64,000 nt of DNA from assembly GCF_026210795.1 (NCBI RefSeq), contig NC_089429.1, positions 2,542,001 through 2,606,000 on the forward strand, given 5' to 3'. This stretch comes from Rhizophagus irregularis. Its lineage: Eukaryota; Glomeromycota; Glomeromycetes; Glomerales; Glomeraceae. This document shows, piece by piece, positions 21,725-33,551 of this stretch. Positions within the stretch are counted from its first letter, which is position 1; every line of letters begins with the position of its first letter. A program made the translations under genes and the position numbers. The notes under the pieces are model-generated. The model was not told the DNA's origin, did not search any database, and saw nothing but the letters and a program-made list of their open reading frames with translations.

Positions 21725-22840
21725 TTACGAGTACGGATTTGGCGTATATGGATACTTCAAAACTTGAGATATATCTGGTTGGGTGAGTTTCGGTTGCTTG
21801 TTAGGCTTAACAGCCTTATGTAGAATATCATCATCAGAAGGTGTAGAAGAAGAAGGTGCGTGAACATGGCATAAGTACAAAATCTGGTTAGTGCTCCGAA
21901 TGATACGAGTCGACCCGGGTTAATTTGACCCGACTCGACTTTTAAATCGGGTCAGTACTAACGATTTTTAATGACCCGTGACCCGCATGACCCGACCCGC
22001 CGGGTCGGGTTATAAATTTCCTTGACCCGGGTTTGACCCGGGTTTGACCCAGATCGACCCGGATGTTTTTAATTCTGGCAAAATTATAATTTTGGCCAAA
22101 ATTAAGCCAAGAATTAGTTTTAACAAAATTAATATTAACATAGCTTAATCAGAAAAATAAAAAATTAACCTTTGGCTTTTGAGAATAATATTTTTCTGAT
22201 AGCTTTAGAATTCCAATTTATCTTTGATTTGAATATCTGCTAAATTATTTTGCCTAATTCTTTGACTTTTATTATATTAAACCAGGTTCAAAATTCGTAT
22301 TTTTAATTTTATTTTAGTTAATTAGTCTAGGAGAAAAATAAGAGCTAGTGTTACATGTTTTGCATAACCATTCATGATACAAATTTCAGGTGGCTACTAG
22401 TGGTTAATCACTAAGTTGCCTTTTTTTCAAATAAAAGGAAATTAATTTTGTTATTATTAGAAGAAAATCTCTCATAATATAAGTTAGTACCCGTTTTACT
22501 TAAATGTTCGGGTCTAACCCGGGTTACACGAGTTAAATTATACTCGGTCGAGTCAAGGGTCGGGTTACAAAAATATGAGACCCGAATAAATACGAGTCTT
22601 ATATTTTTTTATTCAGATCGGGTCGAATATTTCCTCAAAACCCGACCCGACTTGACCCGGTAGGAGCACTAAATCTGGTTCATTTGAAGTTTCTTACCAA
22701 TTGTAAGATAGAAGTTGGACAACAATATTCTCTATAAGCTTAGGTGGCTCTTCTATCATCCTAATTAATAGGAAAAGATTTTTATCATAATTAAAATCGC
22801 CTTCATCATATTTTGATGAATGTACAGTAAAATGGATCAG
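21725..22840 (-). pseudogene. decayed host gene carrying a transposon
   Basis: Minus strand: SSKYDEGDFNYDKNLFLLIR and EEPPKLIENIVVQLLS are readable from about 22840 to 22695. After the inserted element (21890-22670) the protein continues in another frame with MNQILYLCHVHAPSSSTP and ends KYPYTPNPYS, stop at 21725. At least one frame change besides the insertion. Product unknown. Confidence 0.5.
21890..22670. mobile_element. 781-bp non-autonomous DNA element with GACCCG-rich ends
   Basis: Ends AGTGCTCC and GGAGCACT are perfect 8-bp inverted repeats. It is flanked by an exact 10-bp duplication, AAATCTGGTT, at 21880-21889 and 22671-22680. The outer 170 bp on each side are packed with GACCCG/CGGGTC in both orientations; the interior is plain AT-rich with no gene. 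A 9-11-bp duplication is typical of Mutator-like elements; superfamily is inferred from that only. Confidence 0.88.
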
Positions 22841-23489
22841 ATTTTTCTAGATATTGCGGTTCAGATTACGTTGATCGGGCATCTTCCATAGAATAATTAT
22901 ATATAGGTGATCATAACGATAATTTTTTAAACTCGGTTTATACTCAGTAGTATAAACGTAAGATTTTTTATTTTATTTTATTTAACCATACAAGCCTGGG
23001 AGCTGATTCCTTGCGAAAGTGACTGCTACAAGTATAAACCCAACCTACGCAAAGATCGCACTGCATATTATTTATAAATAAACACTAGGCATTGCCTGCA
23101 TTGTACAGAATAGAAAAAGAGAAAGAATAGTACTTTTATTTATTTTATGGATAGTAAGGAGAAATACAATGAAAATCATAAACTATTCTACTATTCTAAT
23201 GAATAAAATTGAAAACCATTATAGAACTTCGCCCACCACAAAGAACAAAAGTCCAATGAAGCGGACCTTTACTAGTAAAGAAAAAAACTATCTAGGACTC
23301 CGACCAAGCCTACATAGGAATCAATGAAAACAGGTGAACAAAAGATAAACCAAAAAAAAGAATTCAAACCAAATCATTCATATATTTTTTTTTTAACTAT
23401 AATTAGCTACTATACGTAAATATTGTCATGTATAGAATGATGCATTAATATAAGGTCTGTAGTTGTCATAAAAAAGTATGGTAACGATC
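22841..23489. other. gene-free
   Basis: No frame, repeat or RNA gene seen. Low GC throughout. Confidence 0.5.
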
Positions 23490-23726
23490 TCAATTTCTTA
23501 CAGGAGTTGAGTGATAATTAATTCTTTTCAATGAAGGTAAAGTTTCACCATCGTCGGAGCTCATAGATAGCGCATATTCCTCACGCAGGGGTGTTAAAGG
23601 ACATTTTCGTTTAGGTTCATGTATCCTTTTAAAGTAAATCATCAGATTGTTGATTATTTGTTGATTACGTTCGGTGACTTCGGTCATAGCAAACAAACCT
23701 TTTTTTATTAGCTCACATGGTGACAT
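23490..23726 (-). CDS. hypothetical protein or terminal exon (78 aa)
   Basis: MSPCELIKKGLFAMTEVTER to a C-terminus of KRINYHSTPVRN. Composition is balanced and not homopolymer-driven, so it may be a real last exon. An acceptor-like TTTAG lies just upstream (minus strand, near 23757), but the frame does not run cleanly into it. No family recognised. Confidence 0.35.
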   Translation of the reverse strand: MSPCELIKKGLFAMTEVTERNQQIINNLMIYFKRIHEPKRKCPLTPLREEYALSMSSDDGETLPSLKRINYHSTPVRN

Positions 23727-24440
23727 CTTTTATGTGAATAGGTCGTACCATCTAAATCGAAAAAAACAATGAGTTATCTTCATTAATTTAAAAGGTTCAT
23801 TATCTCAAACTCCTTTTATTAGTTTTAGATAATACAGTTACACATCCAAAGTTCACAATACAAGAAAATACAATTATCAGCAGTTGATTTCAAGATAATT
23901 AAGATAATTAAAAATAATTACATACTAAATTTATCAGGTGTAATATATTACATATTAGTATTCCTATATTTAACAATTCTTGAATAATAGGTAAGCCAGT
24001 ATTGTAGTTTCATGTAACTTATAACTCATATAACAAGATATATTAGATTTTTGAAATAATTATCAGTTATGATTAAAATATTAAAATATTTATACAATTT
24101 TATAAAAATACTTCGCAATATGACAATACAAAAAAATCCAATATCAGAAATTCGGGAATGGAGTAATGGTCATGGTGGCTGTAGCAATAGATATAAAAGG
24201 TACAGTTAAAGATATCTTTGGTGGTAGTCTTGATGATATTGATGAGCGGTGATAATGTTCATGGTGATGATGGTGATGATAATAAGAAAAATATAGAAGT
24301 ATAATGTAATAATGTAAGCTTATTGATAATCTTTTCCTGTAATGATAAATTTTTTGAATCATACCTCTCAAATAATGATTTCTTCAATGATGATGTTGTT
24401 CATATGTTTTAACGTTAAGATTAATGAAAGATAGTTGTCA
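23727..24440. other. gene-free
   Basis: Nothing convincing. A His-rich minus-strand frame at 24144-24371 arises from a GAT/GGT simple-sequence patch near 24235-24290. Confidence 0.5.
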
Positions 24441-24449
24441 ATTGACCCA

Positions 24450-24815
24450 GTTAAAAACAAACTCTAGGACTGTTATCGAACTCGCAATGTACAAAATCGA
24501 TGTCGAAACAAACAATTAAATGAGTCGGCTACTAACTCACAATTAACAGGATAAAAATCATTAACCACTAGGCTTGATTCGAAACAAGCAAATCATCATG
24601 TTCGTCATCGAAATCACAAAGTATAGGATCGATGTCGGACAAACGAATTAATGGGATCGGTTACTAATTCACAATAACGAGGATCGATATCAATCTCACT
24701 TATCCTAGAATCGACATCGAAACAAAAAATCAACAGGATCAATTTCGTACTCTCATCCAGCAGGATCGATGTCAAGAACTGCGGGACCGATGTCAAACTC
24801 TAGTCGGGATCTTAA
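24450..24815. repeat. degenerate tandem repeat with GATCGATGTCGAA core
   Basis: GGATCGATGTCG and variants (AAATCGATGTCGAA, GAATCGACATCGAA, GGACCGATGTCAAA) recur about eight times at irregular 30-80-bp spacing, with ACTAACTCACAAT phrases between. Units are too diverged to give one period. Confidence 0.5.
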
Positions 24816-25248
24816 TTTGCATCAAAGAAATTACAATTGTAATTAAAGAATGGTTTTAATTATCAAAAACAAAATTATGAGGATTAAACTTGTTCATTAT
24901 TGAAATTTTGCGTAGAAAATCAATTGAAATTTGAAAAAAATGGATGTGGATATGTTAAAATTTTTATAAATTGATTTTCAGACAATAACTTTATGTTGAT
25001 TACTTATGCATTTTCAGCATAATAACTTTTTGAATTCAGATTTAAGTCAAAATTAACCTAAATACAAATATAAAAATATTCTAAAATTAAATAACCCTAT
25101 AAAGTATAAACCCTCGGAGTTAAGACGATAACAAAAAGATCTTAAAATTTCTCCCTGTAAAACAAATTTTTACTGTATATGACGTCATTTTTAGAATGCT
25201 TGATAGTTATTGTCGATCAATACTATAATAGGAAGGAGATAGGAAGGA

Positions 25249-25636
25249 GTGATGTTTACGCGTCACCTTATCACGTGCAGCCACGAGTTCAAAAACACTA
25301 AGTATCTGAGGGACTTAGAATTTTTTTCGTGCCAAAAATTTATTTGTCACCCGTTATCTGTCACCGTGATCGGCATAACTTGTGTCAGATTTCAGAGGTG
25401 CGAATGCTTGGACGGGCATATAATTTTTGAGGGTAGTATAATAGATCTAGCATGCATTCTTGGATGTTCACAGTATATTGAAAACAGCATCATCATCCAT
25501 GGAACTGAAACTGCATTTGATAAAACGTTTTAAAGCGGACTTTGTTCGATTCATTCATCAAATTCATACAGCAATACCAGCACTGAAAGTTATCGAAAAT
25601 TATATCGATCCAGACACGTCAGCCATAATAAAATGA
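25249..25636 (+). pseudogene. decayed coding fragment
   Basis: An open frame 25249-25533 (MMFTRHLITCSHEFKNTKYL onward) overlaps another frame, readable from about 25452 to the stop at 25634-25636: LKLHLIKRFKADFVRFIHQI then ALKVIENYIDPDTS. The second looks more like real protein. Probably the 3' end of a broken gene. Family unknown. Confidence 0.35.
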
Positions 25637-26460
25637 TTAAATTCGTCATAATTATGTATTAATGCTATGTTAATAGCATTCAATTCAAAATATATTACTG
25701 AGTTTAACCGGTATATTTTTGAATTTACAAAGAGAAACCAATCCAATTAATTACGATATGTTCGATTGGAACTAAATTTTAATTAAAGGAATACTTTGAT
25801 TTATACTTGGTCTAACTTGGATGATGAAATATACAGAAAAAAGAAAAATGATAGAATATAAGTCTGGTATAAGAAATTATTCTCAAAATCCGCTAAAGTA
25901 AAGCAAATTATTGTGCAAATGAACAGACTTTTTCAAATAAGGAAGTTAACAATGTTCATTTCATTATAAATCACCAATATCGTATTATTTGATAAAGAAA
26001 ATAAAATTTAACCGATTGGATTTACTGTATCAGAAACAAATTTTTATTTTATATGTTTATTTCATCTTATTTTATAATTTCTAATGATATCTTTTATTTT
26101 AACATGAAAAAAAGTGATAATATTAAGAAGTTTATGAACAATGTTAATTACAGTATGAGATTAAATGGATAGATCAATTTTCTAAAATGGTAATAAATAA
26201 ATTGCTCATTAATTGTTTTACAGTATTTGTTTTTACAGTATATTAAACAGATTTTAATTTTTTATTACCCGGAGAACTAGTTGTTGAACTCTTCACATTT
26301 TTCCTATTATTACGATTAAATTTAGACTTCACAGCAGATTTAAATAGGCCAATATCAACAATAATGATAATCTATAATAGATGAAATATTAATTAATTGG
26401 GTTTATTTCATTATTTGTTTAATTTAAAATTATTGAAAATACATACTCGAAGTTTAAGTA
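25637..26460. other. gene-free
   Basis: AT-rich; no frame or repeat supported. Confidence 0.5.
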
Positions 26461-26461
26461 A

Positions 26462-26919
26462 TAAATTGATAATCGAAAATGCTTCCTGAATTCGTAAGTG
26501 GCAATTTGGCTTTATCAAAGTGGTGGTACCGACTGATTTCATTGACATCACGTATCAATGTATGTTTAAATAGATTCGTCTTCTGCTGAAATTAAATTTA
26601 CAAATGTTATTAAAAAATTAAAATCGAACTATTATACACTTATTGATACTTAACGAAATACTTGAATGTTTGTTATTACGAAATCCTATTTTAGCTTGCA
26701 CCTACGACTAGCAAGCCATATGCCATCATTGCTTCCGCGCCAAAGTTTAACGCTATCCGAATGACGCTTTCCTTTATCTGCGACAAGACGCGATCCCTCC
26801 AAAAACATAATTTCAAACTCAATATTGCAAATTGTGGCAATAATCATTGCGTCAGGTTTTTTACCAAATGAACTACATTTCTGTAATTTCCATCTCTCTT
26901 TACTATTTTTGCTCTCCAT
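26462..26919 (-). pseudogene. decayed two-exon fragment of a lineage-type family
   Basis: Exon 1 (from 26919) reads SSFGKKPDAMIIATICNIEF and KLWRGSNDGIWLASRR, then a GTGCAAG donor. Exon 2 starts at 26585 after TTTCAG and reads RRIYLNI, then in another frame LIRDVNEISRYHHFDKAKLP. The pairing of a KPD...KLWRxxNDG block with an IRDxNxISRYHH block is one I associate with a large Rhizophagus family of unknown function (memory, not a search). One frame change breaks it. The N-terminus is absent. Confidence 0.55.
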
Positions 26920-27582
26920 TTCAGAACTAATTAAGATTGTAAATTTTGAAGTTAAATAATAACAATGAGGCGAAGGTAATAAGGCGAAGACAATATCTTA
27001 CGTCGTTACCCGCATATAATTAAAATTTGGAATATCCTTAATTGCTGCACGGATCAACGGTATCACAACATCGGTTAGATAACCATTATTAAACCACTAT
27101 TGACTTTTTGATTGTGTTTAACATAATTTAATTATCAGATCAACAATGGCTATACGAATTTGATTCAAATCATATTCTCATTAAGAATTCCTATATATTG
27201 GATTTTTCCAAATATTTTTCCTATATAAAAACTGTTTAATAAAGATCAAGTATTGACAAAAACATTGCTTACAATACTTACAATGTATGAACAATTCCTT
27301 TGGCTACTTCCAACAAGTTTGATTCAGACTCTATCCAATTCTTGTTGTGTCAATAAACATTGTCATCTTCATCAAGAGCATTATAATCGTCGGATGCTTT
27401 TAATTGTTGACATAGATCATTGGAAAAAATTCCGGTTTTATGTTTCCGCGTGACTCTGAATATGTACATTATTAAGCAGATTAATATGAAAGATCGAAAA
27501 ATATAAACTCTACATACAAAAAAAGCTTTTTATCTTTTTAAGATAACATTTTAAATATATTGGACTTATCATCAATTATTTA
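26920..27582. other. gene-free
   Basis: No gene supported; the short plus-strand frame at 27253-27453 has no feature suggesting it is real. Confidence 0.45.
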
Positions 27583-28383
27583 AGACGACAACGGATTTTC
27601 CCAAGTAACGGTATTTATATCGATTGTATTAAGATTCTCCGCAAGTGCAAAATTCAACTCTGCTGTATCTTCATCTGTTATTGGATTCTGATAAAAATAA
27701 GTAACGACGTCATTATAAAAGAAACATATAAAGTAATTGAACTTACCATAAGGCTTACCTTAGCTTCATTGACTTGATGTTCTTATCAATCTCATTTTGA
27801 ACTTGTTCTCAAAAGCATTCATTCTATAAATGTATATAACGATTTTTAGTAATTTTTTAAAATATTGCCAAAACCAGATAAACGATTAACATACTTCATG
27901 AAGAGCGCCAAGCGCTCGAAGTGAATAAATAGCTTTATATCCATCATTAAACTACAAGCAAAAAAGTATACGTTATAAATACATTGAACTATTTTCGGTA
28001 TTATTTTAATAAATCGTGTTTTCAGAAAAACTTATAGTGTGGTCTTCTCATCATAATTATATCTTTAAGCGCAGAATTATCAAGAAAGACGTCACCCTCT
28101 GATTTCAAATAACCAGCGCGGTCCTTCTCAATATTCAAATCTTCAAAAACATCATCAAATGCACGTAGTAACGTTAGACAAAGAATAATGGTCAATCTTC
28201 CTTAATATTCATAAAGCAGTAGTTTTCTATCATTATCCTATAACTTTTCCATTGCTACTAATTTCTTTAATAACTGTTTCTTTTTTTAAAGTCCATCTCC
28301 AATATCCTTAAACAAAGGTTACCGATGTGGGATTAAGAATTTCGAAAGAGCTGTTCAAAACAAAATCCTCTACACGATCTACA
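27583..28383 (-). pseudogene. decayed multi-exon gene
   Basis: Minus-strand blocks with protein character: VDRVEDFVLNSSFEILNPTS (about 28383-28310); AFDDVFEDLNIEKDRAGYLK through DIIMMRRPHYKFF (about 28175-28025); FNDGYKAIYSLRALGALHE with a GTATGT donor (about 27952-27896); EQVQNEIDKNIKSMK (about 27815-27775) then GTAAG; and, after TTATCAG, NPITDEDTAELNFALAENLN to a stop near 27586. Exon borders are credible but at least one stop lies inside. Family unknown. It may be the downstream part of the locus at 29163-30012. Confidence 0.45.
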
Positions 28384-28450
28384 GTATAATAGTTTTTGAA
28401 TTGCTTAAAATCATGATAGAAAATTTTTCTTTACGCGACAAATTTTTTAT

Positions 28451-28675
28451 TTGTATCTTTTCACAAGCTGCAGTCAAGTGCAAATTCCAGAAAAAAGTCA
28501 CGTGATTCAATGGAATATTCAGCAAAAAATAAAATTGATGTATGGTACAAAGAAATATGGAGATAGCAGACTTGGATTTATTGATACATTAGTTAATGGT
28601 GATTATGGCAGTAATCAATCAAATGTATTGATACCATTATTTAACAAAAAAAGAGTGAAAAAAATAATTAGATGA
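28451..28675 (+). CDS. hypothetical protein fragment (74 aa)
   Basis: Readable as YGTKKYGDSRLGFIDTLVNG then NVLIPLFNKKRVKK. The composition is protein-like but there is no partner exon or promoter to support it. Confidence 0.25.
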   Translation: MYLFTSCSQVQIPEKSHVIQWNIQQKIKLMYGTKKYGDSRLGFIDTLVNGDYGSNQSNVLIPLFNKKRVKKIIR

Positions 28676-29162
28676 AATAAATGAAACCAACTTAGTTGAT
28701 TTTTGCATCAGCATCATAAATTTTTAGCGAGATCAGACGAACTAGTATCGCACGGAACTATAATCTCCTAGTTCGATATTTTTTCAATCTGTAATCTTTT
28801 AGTTCGATACCGATTTTACTTATTTTCTTATCGAGATTAAAAAAAAATTATTAATAAATTATACGATTTATTTTATTTATAGTTATTAGCGTTAGGGTCA
28901 AAAAATAGCATCATCTTAATTATACATTTATTGTATGCGTCCATAAATTTTCTGTAAAGAATATCTAAAATGTAACGAAATTTCCATAACTTTTAATAAC
29001 TCCACCAAAATATCTGTAAAATTCATATAAAAAGGAATATGGATCTTGTCAATAGAAATTTTTCTAATAGCAGGTCGAAATTTACGATCCATTATATAAG
29101 TATACAGATACTCAGATGAACAAAATTACATAGTCATCAGGAGTTTATCCATTGTTTCTATC

Positions 29163-30012
29163 CTAACTTGGTTAATTTACAATTATCATCTTCGATATAT
29201 AGTTCAAACAAATGATCATTATTTTCGACACTTCCAACTACATCAACATATTTTAAAACACCTCGTTCTATTGATGAATAACTTTGAGCTGAGACCTTAT
29301 TTGATAGTATTGATTCCTCCATATATTCACAGATTCCTCAATTAATAGTTTAACTGATCCTTTATTGATAAAGTTCTTTTCTTCTAATTATTAATCCATT
29401 TTCTAATTTTATTGTCATTGAATGGAAAATTCCCTTTATCTTTAAGTGATTGGTTTGAATATGCTCAACATCAAAAACTCCAGATAAAAGAGGAGCTTGC
29501 TCATCAATATCTAAATACTTTTACCGACAGCCCTATAAAAAAAGAAAATTTGGAATTTGTCCTGAAAAGTATGGAAAATGTCCGGAAATTTTCCGTGCGT
29601 CCGGAAAACATTTGGAAACGGTTACGTTTTGGAACACTTTCCGGACGCACAAATTCCAGACATTTTCTTGACACTCCAGAATTTGTTCGGAATTTGTCTA
29701 GAATCGAGCGTCCGGAAAATGTTCCAAAACATGACCATTTCCGAATGTTTTCCGGACGCACGGAAAATTTCCGGACATTTTCCATACTTTTCAGGACAAA
29801 TTCCGAATTTTCTTTTTTTATAGGGCAGTGGAAATCACAGTTTCAATAATTGCTTCTCTATACTTAATTTCACTAGTAATATCTAATTCAAACCATCCAA
29901 ATTTACGAATTTCTTATGTTATAATAGTAGATAAGACGTGCACATGCTTGTAGTCCTGCTTAATCAACTCAATAATATCAAAATACTCTTTAACAGAAGA
30001 TCTCTCTTCCTA
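29163..30012 (-). pseudogene. decayed gene interrupted by a fold-back element
   Basis: Minus strand from 30012: SSVKEYFDIIELIKQDYKHV, then KFGWFELDITSEIKYREAII ending at IST near 29830. There the fold-back (29531-29825) intervenes. Past it: YLDIDEQAPLLSGVFDVEHI and MTIKLENGLIIRRKELY, then SIERGVLKYVDVVGSVENND to about 29163. An in-frame stop and frame changes show it is dead. Product unknown; it looks soluble. Confidence 0.5.
29531..29825. mobile_element. long fold-back element, about 295 bp
   Basis: Each half is a near-perfect inverted copy of the other over at least 110 bp, starting CCCTATAAAAAAAGAAAATT and its complement at the far end. It is rich in TCCGGAAA/TTTCCGGA. A 3-bp duplication, CAG, flanks it. 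The ends plus 3-bp duplication suggest a CACTA-like (CMC) or other short-duplication group, as inference. Frames on both strands here are the same palindrome read twice. Confidence 0.8.
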
Positions 30013-30750
30013 TATAAAAAAAATTTGAAAACATACTAAAATTCTTTCAATATAAATTTTTAATTGTTAATTGTATTCTTAATCAGATAATAAATATAAT
30101 TCTATATAAAATAACGAATTATAGCACCTCGAGCAAAAAATTCAAAACTTCTAGGTGATTCATTACCATCACGATCATAATATGAATCATTGAATCATCT
30201 CAAGCAAGAATTGCAAAGTTTCCAAGGGCTCCATCAAAAATCACCAAATTATGAAACACCTTCAAGAAAGGAGATGCAAATCCTCTAGGGACTTTGATAG
30301 CATCACTAAATCATCATATGAAAAACGAAACACCTCAAACAAGAACTTGCAACACCTCTAGGGCGGGGCTTCGGTACCGTCTAACAAAATCATCATATAA
30401 AAATTTGAGATAATAAAAAAATTACATTTACCTATTTAAGCTTTCTTTTACTTTCATTATTATATTTTACAAGTAAGGTACAGAAACTTGAAAAAAGTAC
30501 ACTTGGACTATGTTCGTGAATTTTATAATGTCCATTATAAAATGTTATATGTAATGTATTCTTTAAAACTAAATTTTGCAAGAGAAAAAAGAAAAAAAAT
30601 AACATTACGTTAAAAAAAAATACCAATTTAATAGTGTGGTACGAATAAAAAAAAAAGAATTGCTGTAGAACTTTTAGAAAAGATAAATCTTTCTATTCCA
30701 TAAAAGGATAAATACATCGTTATCGCACGATGAAAGTGGCTTCTTTTATT
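30013..30750. other. gene-free with CACCTC-spaced degenerate repeats
   Basis: Between about 30125 and 30400 phrases such as GCACCTCGAGCAA, AACACCTTCAAGAAAGGA and AACACCTCAAACAAGAACTT recur at roughly 60-75-bp spacing with AAATCATCATA between them: a worn tandem repeat. The rest is AT-rich with nothing seen. Confidence 0.4.
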
Positions 30751-31128
30751 TTAATATTGAATTTTACACAAATTGCATAGCAGATGCTTATGGACTTTTA
30801 AATTACAAGTTATCAATGAACACCAATTCTTAAATTCAAATAAACTGGTTCTGTCAATTTTTATGAAAATGACTGGTCCATTTACGTTTTTATGAAAATA
30901 GGTATATATGAAGACATTCGAATTTTCAACACTAAATTTGTTAAAAAGCGTATTTATTCCATCACATAAATTTTCTTCGCGGTAATTTCCTAATATGGTC
31001 TTAAAATTATTAATTAAACCATTTACATAACGAGATTTCTTGATACCGTCACATTTTCCATCTTTGGAAATACAAAGTCCTCTAAATTTCTTATTGTAAT
31101 CAGATTTCTTTCTATTTTTGACGTTCAA
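30751..31128 (-). CDS. hypothetical protein (125 aa)
   Basis: MNVKNRKKSDYNKKFRGLCI at the start, Cys-containing, ending NLKVHKHLLCNLCKIQY. Seven Cys, basic, no signal peptide or membrane segment. The frame is intact and not homopolymer-driven, but I recognise no family and no introns. It could be a single exon of a larger gene. Confidence 0.35.
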   Translation of the reverse strand: MNVKNRKKSDYNKKFRGLCISKDGKCDGIKKSRYVNGLINNFKTILGNYREENLCDGINTLFNKFSVENSNVFIYTYFHKNVNGPVIFIKIDRTSLFEFKNWCSLITCNLKVHKHLLCNLCKIQY

Positions 31129-31760
31129 AAAATTTGATCAAAAATTCCGGACATTTTTCCGAGCGAATTCTGACATAATTCAGAAAATTGAATTTCTTTT
31201 TGTTTCGGTGTGTGATTTTCAGAGGGACGATCCTGATTCCCGAAATTTTTTACTATTACTACCTCAAAACATACTAACTTACAAAATCATACTATACTAA
31301 TATTATGTATACTCTTTTTGTTTTGGTTTGATTTTCAGAGGATCTGGACAATATGGGAGTAAATCACACTAGAATCAATCACTGAGCAACAATACCCCAC
31401 ACAAATTATTTGATAAAATAAATTATCAGATTACAATCTGATTGGGGGACGATCCTGATTCCCAATGTCCGAAATTTTATTCATTTCCGAAATTTTTTAT
31501 TAAATCTTATAATCTTATAAAATAAACCGATAAGATATGCAGCTTGTGTTGCTCTATCATTATATCAGTTTAGTTTTTCTTAATATTACACAGCTAATAT
31601 TATTGTCGTTTATAAATGGTTTCGTACTAATTATATTAAATAATTGTCTTAAAAAATTTGGTTTTCTATCCGCAATGAAATAAAATAATATAAATAGAAC
31701 GTAAATTTTATAAATATCATTTTTTTCATTATTACATATATAATAGTAATTGACTAAAAA
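31129..31760. other. 5' flank of the metallopeptidase gene with direct repeats
   Basis: GGGACGATCCTGATTCCC occurs at about 31225 and 31446, each followed by CGAAATTTT. A second pair, CTTTTTGTTT(C/T)GGT...GATTTTCAGAGG, occurs near 31196 and 31312. No gene. About 60 bp before the ATG the sequence turns very AT-rich. Confidence 0.5.
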
Positions 31761-33054
31761 ATGAAATACTTTTCTCTTCTCTTCCCTGTTTTTTTGATAC
31801 TTCTCTTCCCCACAGTATTTTCACAAGACATATTTACGTTTGTTCTGCATTGTGAACATGAAGAAATATGTGATAAATTGGAACGTGAATTTGCAAATGT
31901 TGGAATAATTATTGCTTCCAATTTAGTACTAAATACTAAAATTTTAGTGGATGTTACTTATGAACCTTTGGATCCAGACGATTTTGGTAAGCAGAATTAA
32001 TAATGAACTAATAATTGTAATCAGATTTTTTTTTATTTTTTTATTATTTTTTGCTAACGTCTCTTAATAATAGCTGAAACCGAAACAAATCTAATGAAAT
32101 TTGTTAGCCCAGGAGATCAAGTTGAACGATTATACCCTACAGCATTATTAAAACAATTAAATACTGGTATTGATTTTGGAGACGCAGCAGATATTATAAT
32201 GTCCATTAATTCTGTAATTAATTTTTGGTTTCCAAGTGATGGTGGGGACATTCAACCAGATCAGTATGATGTTTTGGCGACATCTCTGCACGAAATGATG
32301 CATGGACTTGGAATTACAACAACATGGAGATTTCCCCCAGATATCGATACATATCTAACACCAAGGCTTAATGGTGTTGAAATTGGTAAAATTAAGGAAC
32401 CTGTAACATTTGAAGGCTTTTACGAAAGCGTATTTGATAAAAATCTAATCTATATAAATGTTGATGATCCTGATGATGAGAGACGAATCACTGAAATCGC
32501 TCAGGATTTAAATGGATTTACTCCAAAGGGTACCGAATTCCCTACCGTGGATGCTTTATTCGATGCATTTACTGCATCAGACCAAGAAAATAATGCCGAA
32601 CTTATGTTAGAATATGCTACAACTGAATTATCATTACATTTTATACTTCCTGATGAACAAGAACCAGTTTTACTTCATACTACCGAAGAATTTGCAGCTG
32701 GAACCAGTATTAGTCATTTTGACCAAGGTGCTTATGAAGATACACCTGATTTTTTAATGATACCATCCCTGAGACAAGGGGTATCACTTAAAACTCTTAT
32801 TCAAGATACTGGAGATAATCCTGGAGGAGGTATTGGACCAGAATTGAGATTGGTTTTGAAAACTTTAGGGTATATATTTTCTTTTGTAGTTTTTTTTCAG
32901 GTGTAATTTTTATTTTTTTTTACTAATATCTTTTTCGATTTTTATGATTAGTTACACGGTAAACGAAAATCCTCCAATGGGATCAACTAGTACACCTCAG
33001 AAGCGCAGATTTACTCGCAGGAACAACCAAAGAAAACCGCTCATTCACTTTTAA
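31761..33054 (+). CDS. secreted zinc metallopeptidase-like protein, 3 exons, 374 aa
   Basis: Exons 31761-31986, 32074-32869 and 32952-33054 join in phase through two GT-AG introns (1125 nt in all). A clear signal peptide (KYFSLLFPVFLILLFPTVFS) suggests export; no other membrane segment. Residues about 148-155 read HEMMHGLG, the HExxHxxG zinc-binding and catalytic signature of metzincin-type and related peptidases: two His ligands plus the general-base Glu. A third ligand is not obvious. The last exon encodes a basic tail (QKRRFTRRNNQRKPLIHF), possibly a processing or matrix-binding region. A function on extracellular protein, in soil or in the plant interface, is inference. No defects. Confidence 0.85.
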
Positions 33055-33551
33055 TTATTATACTTATTATTACGCATCATTTAATGTTATTTTAGTTTTT
33101 TTACTTCAAATATCATTTTTATTTTCTTAACTATGATATTGTATTCGTATTAGAAAAAGAGCATATAATTTATTAAAAGGCATATCATATCTATATTTGT
33201 TTTATTATTAAGTTTGCACATTTTTTTAAAAAAAAATGAATGAACTTTTCTCAATTAATGGTGGACGGACATAAATTTGTATTATATAATAACGCAAATC
33301 TTTACAGGCACAATTTGACTGCACTGAAAATATTCCGATTATGTTGCGAATGTTATTTTAGTCAAAAATTTAGGTATTTAACATAACTGAAAATTTTTAG
33401 TCGGTCATCACATGAAATTGAAGAATTGCTTAGTCTGCTTAGCCAATCTAGCCAATCAGCGTATTTTCATCACGTGAACGAGCGACCCACAAAATTTACG
33501 CGTCATTAACGTCAGTTCTCTTTTAGACATTTTCATCTGAACTTCATGTAG
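33055..33551. other. gene-free
   Basis: 3' flank of the metallopeptidase gene; AT-rich, then slightly GC-richer from 33390. No frame supported. Confidence 0.45.

Noticed and set aside
29412-29849. Frames of 80-145 codons on both strands
   Set aside because: They are the two arms of the fold-back element read in each direction, not genes.
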